From Bacillota bacterium (GTDB taxonomy: Bacteria; Bacillota; Clostridia; Acetivibrionales; DTU013): a stretch of 64,000 nt of DNA. The stretch lies in assembly GCA_023426125.1 (NCBI GenBank), contig JAFABI010000010.1, forward strand, positions 1-64,000. The letters run 5' to 3'. The position numbers and the translations under genes are program-made. This document shows positions 34,863 to 43,279 of the stretch, one piece after another. The notes below the pieces were generated by a model. It saw only the letters and a program-made list of their open reading frames with translations, did not search any database and was not told the origin of the DNA. The first letter of the stretch is position 1, and each line of letters begins with the position of its first letter.

Positions 34863-36257
34863 TTATTTCTTTAAAATGCTGCCGCCCAGATCAATGATGA
34901 GCTTTCCATCTTCCAGGGTAAACCATCGTTTACGGTCCTGGCGGTCCGATCCGCCCTGCAGCCTGTCCCTGACCAGATCAGTCCGCCGATATACGGACAG
35001 GACAAGCCCAAGAAGAATCATATTTGCAATAAATCCGGCGGAGCCGAAGGAAACAAAAGGCATGATTGCAGAAACCGGCGAAATAACACCGGTATTGGAA
35101 AGGACAAAAAGGGCCGCCTGCATGCTGATAGCAAGACACGCCGAAAAGGACAACAAAAAACCGTATGCATTCTTCTGTCTCATTACCGCGATAAACATGC
35201 GCACAATAAGGACAAACACCGCCGTAACGATAATAAACCCCGGAACATAGCCCAGGCGGGCAAATAGATAGGCAAGTGAAAAATCCGTTGTCCATCCGGG
35301 CAGGAAAGAATCAATGCTCATACCGGCCATATCTGTGAAGCTTGCTTCGCCGAAAGGCTGGGATGCGGCAAACAGGCGTTTTGCAAGCAAATGTTGCCAT
35401 CCTGAACCCATCGGGTCCAGCTCCGGGTGCAGCATTATGGAAAGTCTTCCGGGAGACTGGAAAAGAATTACCAACAAAACAAAAGGCAATAGGATTGCAA
35501 CCGGAATATATACAATTGCAAGCGCTGCCTTCCTGCTGCAGCGAAAAAAACCTTTCAGGATGGCAACGGTCAAAACCGCCAGGCAGCAGACCGTCAGAAA
35601 AAAGAGGCTGGTGACTGATCCCGCATAAAAGCATAGGGCAGCCGCTGCCACATAAAAGAGCCCCGAGGCAATTATCCCCAAATACCCCCTATTCCTGAAA
35701 GCGTAAATAATCCCTGTATAAGCGGGAATAAACAACAGCATGAAGTAGTACACATGCCTGTAAGCCCCGTTTACCATGTTAAAAAAGAAAAATCCGGCGG
35801 CAGTTGCAGCCAAAAGCAGCGAATATGCAAGTTTTGAATAACGCTCCAGCAGGGTATAATCAAAAAAGTATACAAAAATGCAGGCAGCAATCCCCACAGG
35901 CCCATAAACAAGAAAATCGGAAAACAGATAGGCACTCTTTGCATTAACTCCGGACAGGAAAAACTGGACGGCCCCACCCATCAGAACCACAAGTGCGGCA
36001 AGAGCCAGCATCCATCCATCGGTTTTCGGTCTGTGCGCCTTATCCAATTGCCTTCCTACAAGCACAGGGTCGCCCATTTGTTCTACTGCTTTCAGGGAAG
36101 CAGTATCCTCGTCAAGCCCCTGCCCCATATATACATTTTTCTGATCCTCAATATGATCCGTGAGCTCTGCGGCAATGGTTTTCCGTACGCCTTTAAACCT
36201 GATCTCCTTACATATTGCCTGTATGTATTCCTGCACATGTTTATTGTCCGATGGCAT
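34863..36257 (-). CDS. HAAS domain fused to a SEDS (FtsW/RodA/SpoVE) membrane protein
   Basis: A 464-residue fusion. The N-terminal ~75 residues (VQEYIQAICKEIRFKGVRKTI..., EDTASLKAVEQMGDPVLVG) form a HAAS/permease-prefix domain, usually seen on proteins controlled by PadR. The rest has about ten membrane segments and the SEDS-like region FLPGWTTDFSLAYLFARLGYVPG and VSAIMPFVSFGSAGFIANMILLGLVLSV. SEDS proteins polymerise glycan strands of peptidoglycan. The gene overlaps padR by 17 bases. It may be a drug- or stress-inducible cell-wall polymerase; activity is inferred only from family. Confidence 0.84.
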   Translation of the reverse strand: MPSDNKHVQEYIQAICKEIRFKGVRKTIAAELTDHIEDQKNVYMGQGLDEDTASLKAVEQMGDPVLVGRQLDKAHRPKTDGWMLALAALVVLMGGAVQFFLSGVNAKSAYLFSDFLVYGPVGIAACIFVYFFDYTLLERYSKLAYSLLLAATAAGFFFFNMVNGAYRHVYYFMLLFIPAYTGIIYAFRNRGYLGIIASGLFYVAAAALCFYAGSVTSLFFLTVCCLAVLTVAILKGFFRCSRKAALAIVYIPVAILLPFVLLVILFQSPGRLSIMLHPELDPMGSGWQHLLAKRLFAASQPFGEASFTDMAGMSIDSFLPGWTTDFSLAYLFARLGYVPGFIIVTAVFVLIVRMFIAVMRQKNAYGFLLSFSACLAISMQAALFVLSNTGVISPVSAIMPFVSFGSAGFIANMILLGLVLSVYRRTDLVRDRLQGGSDRQDRKRWFTLEDGKLIIDLGGSILKK

Positions 36258-36588
36258 AATTCAATCCTCCCAAAACTTGATTCACGGCAGATGCATAGGC
36301 AGTCCACCCGTCTTTTTTTTCTTCGAAAAGCTTTTTTCCGTTTTTTGTAATGCGGTAGTATTTACGCGGCCTTACGCTGTCAATTTCCGCATCATAGGAT
36401 TCTATCATGCCCTGCTGCTCCAGTGTGTGCAGTATGGGATACAGCGTACCTGCCTTAAGAGTAAAAACGTTCTGGGAACGGCTTTCCAATTCCTCAATCA
36501 TCTGGTATCCATACATGTCGCCGCTTTTAAGCAGCCCGAGGATCAGCATGGTCGTACTGCCTGACATAAGGCTCTTGTCGATCTTCAA
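36241..36588 (-). CDS. PadR-family transcriptional regulator
   Basis: A 115-residue repressor. The winged helix reads STTMLILGLLKSGDMYGYQMIEELE and LKAGTLYPILHTLEQQGMIESYDAE, with YRITKNGKKLFEEKK at the wing end; this is the compact subfamily-2 type. It lies upstream of and overlaps the HAAS-SEDS gene. A nearly perfect palindrome just before the gene is its probable operator. Confidence 0.92.
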   Translation of the reverse strand: MKIDKSLMSGSTTMLILGLLKSGDMYGYQMIEELESRSQNVFTLKAGTLYPILHTLEQQGMIESYDAEIDSVRPRKYYRITKNGKKLFEEKKDGWTAYASAVNQVLGGLNYAIGQ

Positions 36589-36611
36589 TCCTTATCCCTC
36601 CATAAAAAACA

Positions 36612-36656
36612 ATATATCGATGATCTATCTATATCATATATAGATCATCGATATAT
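36612..36656. promoter_or_regulatory. Palindromic operator upstream of padR
   Basis: ATATATCGATGATCTAT (36612-36628) and ATAGATCATCGATATAT (36640-36656) are perfect 17-bp inverted repeats with an 11-base spacer, 24 bases before the padR start. Size and symmetry fit PadR binding and autoregulation. Confidence 0.8.
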
Positions 36657-36775
36657 GTCAAGAACCTTTTTCACATCGGCTGTTACGATTCAAAGGTCAC
36701 TCCACTACTACATATTCATCCATTCCGATAAAAGATTTCTCCAGCAGCGGTAGCACTGCAATCCCATACCATCCT

Positions 36776-37240
36776 TCATTCCTTGTGTTTCAGCCTCTCG
36801 CGGCGCCTGACGGCGGCAGCTTCGTATTCCAGCCTTTCCTCCTCCGTCTCCACCAGGAGGCCGCACACCTCGGCAGGCTTACCCTGCGGATCCAGAGCGA
36901 CAAAGGTAAGATAGGCTTTATTGGTAAATTTGCGCTCACCTGTCAAATAATCTTCCGAGAACACCTCCACCGCTACTTCCATCGAGGTCCTCCCGACCCA
37001 TGTTACTGTTGCCTTCAATATGACGATTTCGCCTGCTTTTACCGGATGCTTGAATACCACGCTGTCAATGGATGCCGTCACAACAATTCTGTTGCAATGC
37101 CGCTGGGCCGCCATGGCTCCTGCAATATCCACCAGGTGCATCAGTTTTCCGCCCAGTAAATTACCCAGCAAATTCGTATCGTTTGGAAGTACCAGCTCCG
37201 TCATCTCAACCATGGATTCCCGGGGCGATTTTATTTTCAT
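36776..37240 (-). CDS. Hot-dog acyl-CoA thioesterase
   Basis: A 154-residue thioesterase of the YkhA/BFIT-like acyl-CoA hydrolase family. ELVLPNDTNLLGNLLGGKLMHLVDIAGAMAAQRHC is the family signature, with the catalytic Asn/Asp region and hot-dog helix, followed by VKAGEIVILKATVTWVGRTSMEV. It would release free acids from acyl-CoA in the cytoplasm. The start at 37240 follows GAGGAGCAGG; upstream codons lack a site. It is a single gene. Confidence 0.88.
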   Translation of the reverse strand: MKIKSPRESMVEMTELVLPNDTNLLGNLLGGKLMHLVDIAGAMAAQRHCNRIVVTASIDSVVFKHPVKAGEIVILKATVTWVGRTSMEVAVEVFSEDYLTGERKFTNKAYLTFVALDPQGKPAEVCGLLVETEEERLEYEAAAVRRRERLKHKE

Positions 37241-37381
37241 ATGCCTGCTCCTCGCTTTTTTTAGTCTCCTGTAAATTATATATACCCAATATACCATACA
37301 TTATCTTCTAGATGGTATGAAAAAGCTTGATGCAAGACAGTCATTGGCCGTCCGGGCAGCCGTATATCCCAGATTGCATTT

Positions 37382-37406
37382 GCGGACGCGCAATGCGCGC
37401 CCCTAC
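37382..37406. repeat. REP-like palindrome, inverted copy
   Basis: GCGGACGCGCAATGCGCGC then CCCTAC, the reverse complement of the unit at 27514. It lies between the thioesterase gene and the ECF-type promoter. Confidence 0.65.
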
Positions 37407-37449
37407 ACTGTTCAGATGCAGGTGTCACCCGGTGGCATATTTATCGGTA

Positions 37450-37492
37450 TGAAACTTTACATCTTGCTGCTACGTCTAAGTACAGGTATAAT
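37450..37492 (+). promoter_or_regulatory. ECF-sigma-type promoter, copy 1
   Basis: TGAAAC (37450-37455), 17 bases, CGTC (37473-37476) with TAA next, the pattern of ECF sigma promoters (sigma-V/M/W-like). It shares about 34 of 43 positions with the promoter at 43158. A TATAAT (37487-37492) with TTGCTG 17 bases before may be an overlapping sigma-A promoter. It lies 61 bases before the start at 37554. Confidence 0.65.
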
Positions 37493-37553
37493 TTATACAA
37501 GCATCATTCAATCCTGGAAATTTCCGGTTATCGATGCTAAATGGAGGCTACAA

Positions 37554-40370
37554 ATGAAAAGATTTTCCCGCGGCATGCTACTCTGCCCGCTTTTTAGCTA
37601 TAAGAAGGGACTGTTTCGTCTTATTGCTCTTGCGGCGGTGCTGATTTTTACAATTGCAATCAACGCAATTGTCCCCCTTGAAGCTTATTCGGCAAAAAAC
37701 GCAAGCAGTTCCAAGGCCCAAATTGAAATGGAAGTCAGCGCAGGCTTCGACGGAATTGCCAGGTTGGGCGCCTATACGCCATACAGAATAACCCTGGTCA
37801 ATAAGGGCAGAGCCATCGAAGGCGAAGTACAGATCGAAGTGATGATCGACAGCGCAAACAAGACTCTTTTCGCGAAGCCCTTTTCCCTGCCGGAAGCCTC
37901 GGTCAAGGAACTGGTAATCAACGCGCCGGTATATACCGCCAGAAAAAATATCGTGGTCAAAGCCGTAGAACGGGGCAAAACTCTCAAAGAAATTGAATTT
38001 AAATTTGCAGGATTGATCCCGCCGGAGAATAAAATGATCGGGGTATTAAGCTCCGACCCTGCCGCCTATGGTTTTTTGAATGGTATAAAGGTAAAAGGGA
38101 TCATTGACAAAGACTATGCGGAAAAAACAATGATCATGAGAGCTTCGGGGGCTTATGCCACATCCCGCGCTACATTCTCCTCGGACGGAGGCACAGTTGA
38201 AACCGAATGCACGCTTGTACCTGTTGAAAAAGAAGAAATGCCTGATGACATCAATGTAATGAATGGTTTTGATATATTGATTATAAGCGGTTTTGACACT
38301 TCCACCCTTTCCGAAAAACAGTCCGGCGTACTCCGGGCGTGGGTGGAAAAGGGCGGTTCATTGATCCTTGGGACAGGCCTTGACTGGAAAAAAGTCTATG
38401 ATCCGCTTCCCGAAGCCCTCAAAAAGTTCAAGGTCACAGGCGCCGTATCCGTCCAGCCTCCGGAAGAACTGGCCGCTTTCTCGGGCACTGACTTTTCGGG
38501 CAGCGCAAAACTGGATATGGTTACCGGCGAAATCGGATTTGCGTTCGCAGGCAGTGAAACGGCAACAGGCACTGCTGCAGGCCCAGGTGCGGACACGGCG
38601 TCAAATGCCGCCGGCGGACAAGCTACGATGCTTACATCGGAGGATATTTTTAAAAATGACGTCATTGTAGGCACCGATAAGAATCCCATTGCAACAAAAT
38701 ATGTGCTCAATTCCGGCCTGGTGGTTTTCCTTGCCTTTGACCCCGCTATGGAGCCTTTTACCGGCTGGCAAGGCAAAGAAGCCTTCTGGAGGAATCTGTT
38801 GGGCCGGAGCACAGTAGGCGGCATTACCAGGGGAGACGTCGCCGGGTATTATTATGGCAAGGGCAACACCTACATAGCCTCCAATCTCACCAACCAGGTG
38901 CCGGATGACAGGCAGCCTCCCTTTACCTTCATGTTTGTTACAATTGGGGCGTACATTTTAATCATAGGCCCTGTGATGTATATGTTTCTTAAAAGAAAGG
39001 ACAGGCGGGATCTCAATTGGGTCATTATCCCGGCCGCCTCCCTGTTATGCCTTACCCTGATCTATTTTGTCGGTTTCAGGACGAGGTACGCCACCGCCAT
39101 ACTGAATACCGCATCAGTCATAACGCTGGACACCGAAAAGCAAAGCCTGGACATCCTGACCAGCATGGGAGTCTTCAACAACAAAAGGGGAGACCTCAGG
39201 CTTACGTATTCAAACGACAGCAATATCCAATTCGATGTTGCCGCTTCGGACAGGAGGGTATACACCTCCTATCCCGCCGGTAACGAGCCTGAGGCGACGA
39301 CGGTCAGCAAGCTCTATCTTTCAGATCCCATAAACTACGAGCTGTACGATGTTTCGATGTGGGAGCCGAAAAACATACAGGCTTCCCAAAGCCAGGCCTT
39401 CAACGGAGAATTGGTCCAATCGGTGGAGATCAGGGATGGGAAGTTCAAAGCCGTGATAAAGAACACTACCCCCTTTGAACTGCTGGATGCATTTCTGACC
39501 ATCGGGTCCAATTTCATCCCCGTCGGAGATATTCTGCCGGGCCAGGAAAAGCCTGTGGAGGCGGCTTTTGACTCCAAAGGCGTTTACAAAAGCTTTCAGA
39601 CCTATCTGAACGCCATGTACGGAAGGTCCTACTATTCGTCAAATTCGGCTTTACCTGCGGATTATCGCACAAAGCTGAGAAAAAGGAGCGCCGCCGAAAG
39701 TCTTTTAAATGATCCGTACAAGGGCATCATAAACAGGGCAAAGATAGGGCTGTATGCATTGAATTACCAGGATATGGGGTATGGCCTTGAAATCAATAAC
39801 GAAAGCCCGGTTACCTATAACACCAACGCGGTATTTTACAGCACCAGCCTTTCTTTTGAAAGCGGACAGGAAGTGGACATTCCCGCAGGGATCCTCGTCC
39901 CCCGGATGCTTCCAGGCCAAGCTGCCGAAAAATCCGTCTGGCTGGACGGCGATGAAGGCATCGGCTTCGAGCAGCTATGTGACATCGATTTTGCCTTTGA
40001 CCTTCCCGAAAACATTCAGCCCGAAGCGTTTTCACTGAAGTTCGGCACCATTTTGCCCCTCTCGGTGAAATACAACCTTGAAGACCGGCAGGCAGCCGAC
40101 GGCAATGTCCAGCTAAAGCTGCTCCAGAACCGCTATGAGTATTATCTGTATAACAATTCCAAGGACGAATGGGAGAAAATCGAGAGCACCCATTCCCAGG
40201 TGATGGATGCCAGCCGGTATGTGGATGCGGACCATACGTTGAAGGTTCGTGTCAAGGTCGTGGAATTGGCCGACAGAAATTCCGACAAAGACGCGTACAC
40301 CGCTTCCTCCTATGTCGAGGTAGAGCGGCTTGCAATGCCGGAAATACAAATGAAGGGAGTCGTGAAATAA
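37554..40370 (+). CDS. Large envelope protein with GATase-like and transmembrane region
   Basis: A 938-residue membrane protein. An N-terminal hydrophobic segment (FRLIALAAVLIFTIAINAIVP) acts as signal or anchor. A beta-rich extracellular part (about 50-180) is followed by a class I glutamine-amidotransferase-like fold (FDILIISGFDTSTLSEKQSG, EKGGSLILGTGLDW), then two membrane helices at about 455-478 and 487-508, and another long extracellular beta-rich part. No catalytic triad is evident. The start at 37554 follows GGAGG; upstream codons cross a promoter. It is co-transcribed with the ABC genes (TAATG overlap) and may be their extracytoplasmic partner. The exact function is unknown. Confidence 0.75.
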   Translation: MKRFSRGMLLCPLFSYKKGLFRLIALAAVLIFTIAINAIVPLEAYSAKNASSSKAQIEMEVSAGFDGIARLGAYTPYRITLVNKGRAIEGEVQIEVMIDSANKTLFAKPFSLPEASVKELVINAPVYTARKNIVVKAVERGKTLKEIEFKFAGLIPPENKMIGVLSSDPAAYGFLNGIKVKGIIDKDYAEKTMIMRASGAYATSRATFSSDGGTVETECTLVPVEKEEMPDDINVMNGFDILIISGFDTSTLSEKQSGVLRAWVEKGGSLILGTGLDWKKVYDPLPEALKKFKVTGAVSVQPPEELAAFSGTDFSGSAKLDMVTGEIGFAFAGSETATGTAAGPGADTASNAAGGQATMLTSEDIFKNDVIVGTDKNPIATKYVLNSGLVVFLAFDPAMEPFTGWQGKEAFWRNLLGRSTVGGITRGDVAGYYYGKGNTYIASNLTNQVPDDRQPPFTFMFVTIGAYILIIGPVMYMFLKRKDRRDLNWVIIPAASLLCLTLIYFVGFRTRYATAILNTASVITLDTEKQSLDILTSMGVFNNKRGDLRLTYSNDSNIQFDVAASDRRVYTSYPAGNEPEATTVSKLYLSDPINYELYDVSMWEPKNIQASQSQAFNGELVQSVEIRDGKFKAVIKNTTPFELLDAFLTIGSNFIPVGDILPGQEKPVEAAFDSKGVYKSFQTYLNAMYGRSYYSSNSALPADYRTKLRKRSAAESLLNDPYKGIINRAKIGLYALNYQDMGYGLEINNESPVTYNTNAVFYSTSLSFESGQEVDIPAGILVPRMLPGQAAEKSVWLDGDEGIGFEQLCDIDFAFDLPENIQPEAFSLKFGTILPLSVKYNLEDRQAADGNVQLKLLQNRYEYYLYNNSKDEWEKIESTHSQVMDASRYVDADHTLKVRVKVVELADRNSDKDAYTASSYVEVERLAMPEIQMKGVVK

Positions 40371-41305
40371 TGCTCCAGGTAAAAAATCTGGTAAAAAAAT
40401 TCGGCAGGTTTACGGCCGTAGACAATTTATGCATGGAGATCGGCGAAGGTGAAATCCTCGGTTTCGTCGGCTCCAACGGCGCAGGGAAAACCACCACCAT
40501 GAAGATCATTGCCGGCCTTTTGAGACAAACCTCCGGAGATGTGCTGGTGGACGGCGTCAGTATTTCTTCCGACGCAAGGGGCATTAAAAGGAAAATCGGA
40601 TACATGCCCGACTTTTTTGGCGTTTATGACGACCTGAAAGTGGACGAATATATGGATTTCTATTCAGGAATACACGGCATTCCCTATGGGGAAAGGAGGG
40701 CAATCTCAAGCCAGCTTCTGGAGCTTGTCAATTTAAGCCACAAAAGGGATTCCTATGTGGACAGCCTCAGCCGGGGTATGAAGCAGCGCCTTTGCCTTGC
40801 GAGAAGCCTTATTCACGATCCCAGGCTGCTTATTCTGGATGAACCCGCGTCAGGACTTGATCCCCGGGCAAGGGTTGAAGTGAAGGCAATCCTCAAGGAA
40901 TTGCGGAACATGGGCAAAACAGTGCTCATCAGTTCACATATCCTGCCGGAATTGGCGGAGCTGTGCACCTCTATCGGAATCATCAACGAAGGGAAATTGG
41001 TTGCCAGCGGCTCGGTGGACGCAATCATGCAAGAATTATCGGGGACAAGGAGAATTAAAATCAGGCTCCTCGACAATGCTGAAGCTGCCGTCCGGCTCCT
41101 CCGTGAGGAGCCCCTTATCCAGGAGGTAAGCCTGATGGGGGACATGATCGAAGCAGGCTTCAAAGGAAATGAACAGCAACTGCCGGCCATACTCAAAAAG
41201 CTGGTAGTGAATGATATCCCTGTAATATCCTTTTCCGACGAGGGCGGTTCTCTTGAATCCATCTTTATGCATTTGACAGGAGGGACTGACGATAATGTTG
41301 CTTAA
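40370..41305 (+). CDS. ABC transporter ATP-binding protein
   Basis: A 311-residue ABC-2 type ATPase. Walker A GSNGAGKT is at 34-41, signature LSRGMKQR at 133-140, Walker B LLILDEP at 153-159, and switch His in ISSHILPELAEL. The C-terminal extension is typical of exporters and of gliding-type (GldA-like) ATPases. The start overlaps the upstream stop by one base, and the end overlaps the permease by 11 bases, so it is tightly coupled to both. Confidence 0.93.
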   Translation: MLQVKNLVKKFGRFTAVDNLCMEIGEGEILGFVGSNGAGKTTTMKIIAGLLRQTSGDVLVDGVSISSDARGIKRKIGYMPDFFGVYDDLKVDEYMDFYSGIHGIPYGERRAISSQLLELVNLSHKRDSYVDSLSRGMKQRLCLARSLIHDPRLLILDEPASGLDPRARVEVKAILKELRNMGKTVLISSHILPELAELCTSIGIINEGKLVASGSVDAIMQELSGTRRIKIRLLDNAEAAVRLLREEPLIQEVSLMGDMIEAGFKGNEQQLPAILKKLVVNDIPVISFSDEGGSLESIFMHLTGGTDDNVA

Positions 41306-42197
41306 TCCTATACTTGAAAAAGATATGAGAACCAAGATGAGAGGCTGGCGGATGCCGGTTCTGCTCAGCATATACCTGCTTTTCATGGGTCTGGTGTTGT
41401 TTTTGTTTTTCACAGTCAACGACCAGTTTACAGGGAGGTATACCGGCAATTCCTTTAACCCGAGGATCGCCGTAAACGCATATAATGTCATCGCCCTGTT
41501 CCAGTTCGGGCTTTTGATGTTCATTGTCCCTGCACTGACGGCGACTTCCATCAGCGGCGAAAGGGAACGTCAGACCCTTGACCTCATGCTTTGTTCGGAT
41601 GTGTCCACCTGGTCCATTGTCATGGGAAAACTGGTGGTCTCGGCGGCCCATGTGCTGCTGCTTATCATCGCTTCACTTCCCATCCTGGGCATGGTGCTGC
41701 TATTCGGCGGCATTACCTTCGGAGAGATGCTGCTGCTCCTGTTGTTCTATATCATTACCGCATTGATGATTGCCAGCCTGGGCATCTTCTGCTCCACCCT
41801 GTTCCGCAAGAGTGTCGTAGCAGTCATTGCCACCTATATTTTTCTGGGTATTCTGGGCGCAGGCCCCGTCATTGCTCTTGTCATGATTGAAATTTTCAAT
41901 ATGAAGAGCGGCAACATTGTATACAGTTACGGCTTGGTTGCCTCTATCCTGCTACCCTCCCCCGCTTTCGGCTATACCTCCTTCATATCCAGCGGACAAG
42001 GGGGAAGCTTTTCCATTTTCGGCGAAATCCAGCAACTGGCGGACAATTCCCAGGGATGGCTGCGGTTTTTCAAGCCCTGGCTTCTGAATTCCGCTTTTAA
42101 CCTTGTCTTATCGGCGATTTTGATCAGCTTGAGCGCCTGGAAGCTGAACCCCGTAAAGCGCAGGCGGCCAAAGCCAGCGCCGCCGGCCGAACTGTAA
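41295..42197 (+). CDS. ABC-2 type membrane permease
   Basis: A 300-residue integral membrane protein with about six predicted segments. PALTATSISGERERQTLDLMLCSDVS is the typical intracellular gate loop of ABC-2 permeases. The ATG at 41295 follows GGAGGGAC inside the end of the ATPase gene. Together with the ATPase it forms an exporter; the substrate may be part of the cell envelope. The last codons are basic and proline-rich. Confidence 0.9.
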   Translation: MLLNPILEKDMRTKMRGWRMPVLLSIYLLFMGLVLFLFFTVNDQFTGRYTGNSFNPRIAVNAYNVIALFQFGLLMFIVPALTATSISGERERQTLDLMLCSDVSTWSIVMGKLVVSAAHVLLLIIASLPILGMVLLFGGITFGEMLLLLLFYIITALMIASLGIFCSTLFRKSVVAVIATYIFLGILGAGPVIALVMIEIFNMKSGNIVYSYGLVASILLPSPAFGYTSFISSGQGGSFSIFGEIQQLADNSQGWLRFFKPWLLNSAFNLVLSAILISLSAWKLNPVKRRRPKPAPPAEL

Positions 42198-42361
42198 GTG
42201 CGCGCATTGCGCGTCCGCAGGAATGCAGGGGGACGGTTCCTGTGTCATCTATGGATACATATAGGTTGGACTGTGTGAACTAACAGCGTGTCATGTCAAG
42301 GGGACAGGTACATTGACATGAGGACTTAAATCAACTGTAGGAGCGCGAATTGCGCGTCCGC
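42194..42361. repeat. Two REP-like palindromes and a GGGGACGG motif
   Basis: Copies of GCGCGCATTGCGCGTCCGC lie at 42194-42218 and, with one change (GCGCGAATTGCGCGTCCGC), at 42337-42361. Between them lies GGGGGACGGTTCC (42226-42238) and GGGGACAGGTAC. No gene is seen. Confidence 0.6.
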
Positions 42362-42437
42362 TGGAATGCAGAATGCAGTCTGAGATAGTGCGCCATGAGG
42401 AAAGCCCGGATGAAAAACAGCAGCAAATACCGGCAGC

Positions 42438-42886
42438 CTAACTGCTGGCGCTGCTGTAATTCCTTACTGCATAGCTCCAGAACCACCTGACCGCCGTCAG
42501 AAAGATCACCGGGGCCAATACTACCCAGACCGCATTGAAGCCCATCAAGCCCCCCGTCAGGAACATGGCGGGAAAATTCGTGATAAAAAAGACCGGTATG
42601 AAGAAAACTCCGATCCTCTGAAGCCATTTGCTATAGATCAGCATGGGCATGTTGTTGAAATCCCAGCACTTGTCCGCTATTTCAGTGATTGCGCCGGACT
42701 TAACCGTCCAGAAGGACAGGATTTGGGGGAAAAGAAAACGGCATAGGCAACGCAGGTACCGCTGATGATGACAAGGACATACCCTGTGATATTCCAGAAA
42801 CTGAAAGTGATGTTAAGTCTTTTTGCCCCCATAACTACCATGATTATGCCTGCAGTCAGATTGGGGACAGGCAGCACGAAATTCAC
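42438..42886 (-). pseudogene. Frameshifted C-terminal fragment of an ABC-2 permease (COG3694 type)
   Basis: Two minus-strand frames join near 42725. The first reads FVLPVPNLTAGIIMVVMGAKRL to YAVFF, the second LFPQILSFWTVKSGAITE, then WDFNNMPMLIYSKWLQRIGVFF to a TAG at 42438-42440. The end YAVRNYSSASS matches the tail of PF06182-type permeases (usually YxSTGS). No N-terminal half remains. It is unrelated to the ABC-2 permease just upstream. Confidence 0.75.
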
Positions 42887-43157
42887 CTTTCTAGCTGAGG
42901 TTTGCTGCTAGCTGCCGGGATACTGGCTACTTAGGACATGTACCCTTTTCAAACCTTTACTACAAACGAGCCTTGCAATTCATCCCCCAGCTACACTCTC
43001 ACATCATGAGCAAGGTAGTTTAGAGATGGGGGTCTTCTTGCTTTGTTTTGTAAATTACTCAAATAATATAGCTAATAACATGAATAATCAAGAAAAAACT
43101 GTATTCTAAAAGCAAATTTTTCTTTTCCCAGGCATATACAAGTACTTAGCTGTTGCT
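42887..43157. other. Intergenic stretch with one long hairpin
   Basis: CCCCCAGCTAC (42984-42994) pairs with GTAGT and TGGGGG (43015-43032), followed by T-rich sequence. It may be a terminator or the right end of a lost IS200/IS605-like element. No gene is seen. Confidence 0.4.
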
Positions 43158-43200
43158 TGAAACTTTGTGCCTTGCGATAACGTCTAAATACAAGTATAAT
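43158..43200 (+). promoter_or_regulatory. ECF-sigma-type promoter, copy 2
   Basis: TGAAAC (43158-43163), 17 bases, CGTC (43181-43184) plus TAA, with TATAAT at 43195-43200 and TTGCGA 17 bases before that. It matches the arrangement at 37450 base for base in spacing. It drives the coiled-coil protein, MoxR and vWA genes. Confidence 0.65.
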
Positions 43201-43279
43201 TTATTCAAGTTTCCTTGACGTATGATAAGATGAAATATAGATACGCTTGATTTTGTGACCGGAAAAAGGCGGGAATTGT

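Noticed and set aside
37317..37553. Upstream extension of the 938-residue envelope protein
   Set aside because: It would translate through a REP unit and the ECF-type promoter; the ATG at 37554 has GGAGG and a normal signal segment.
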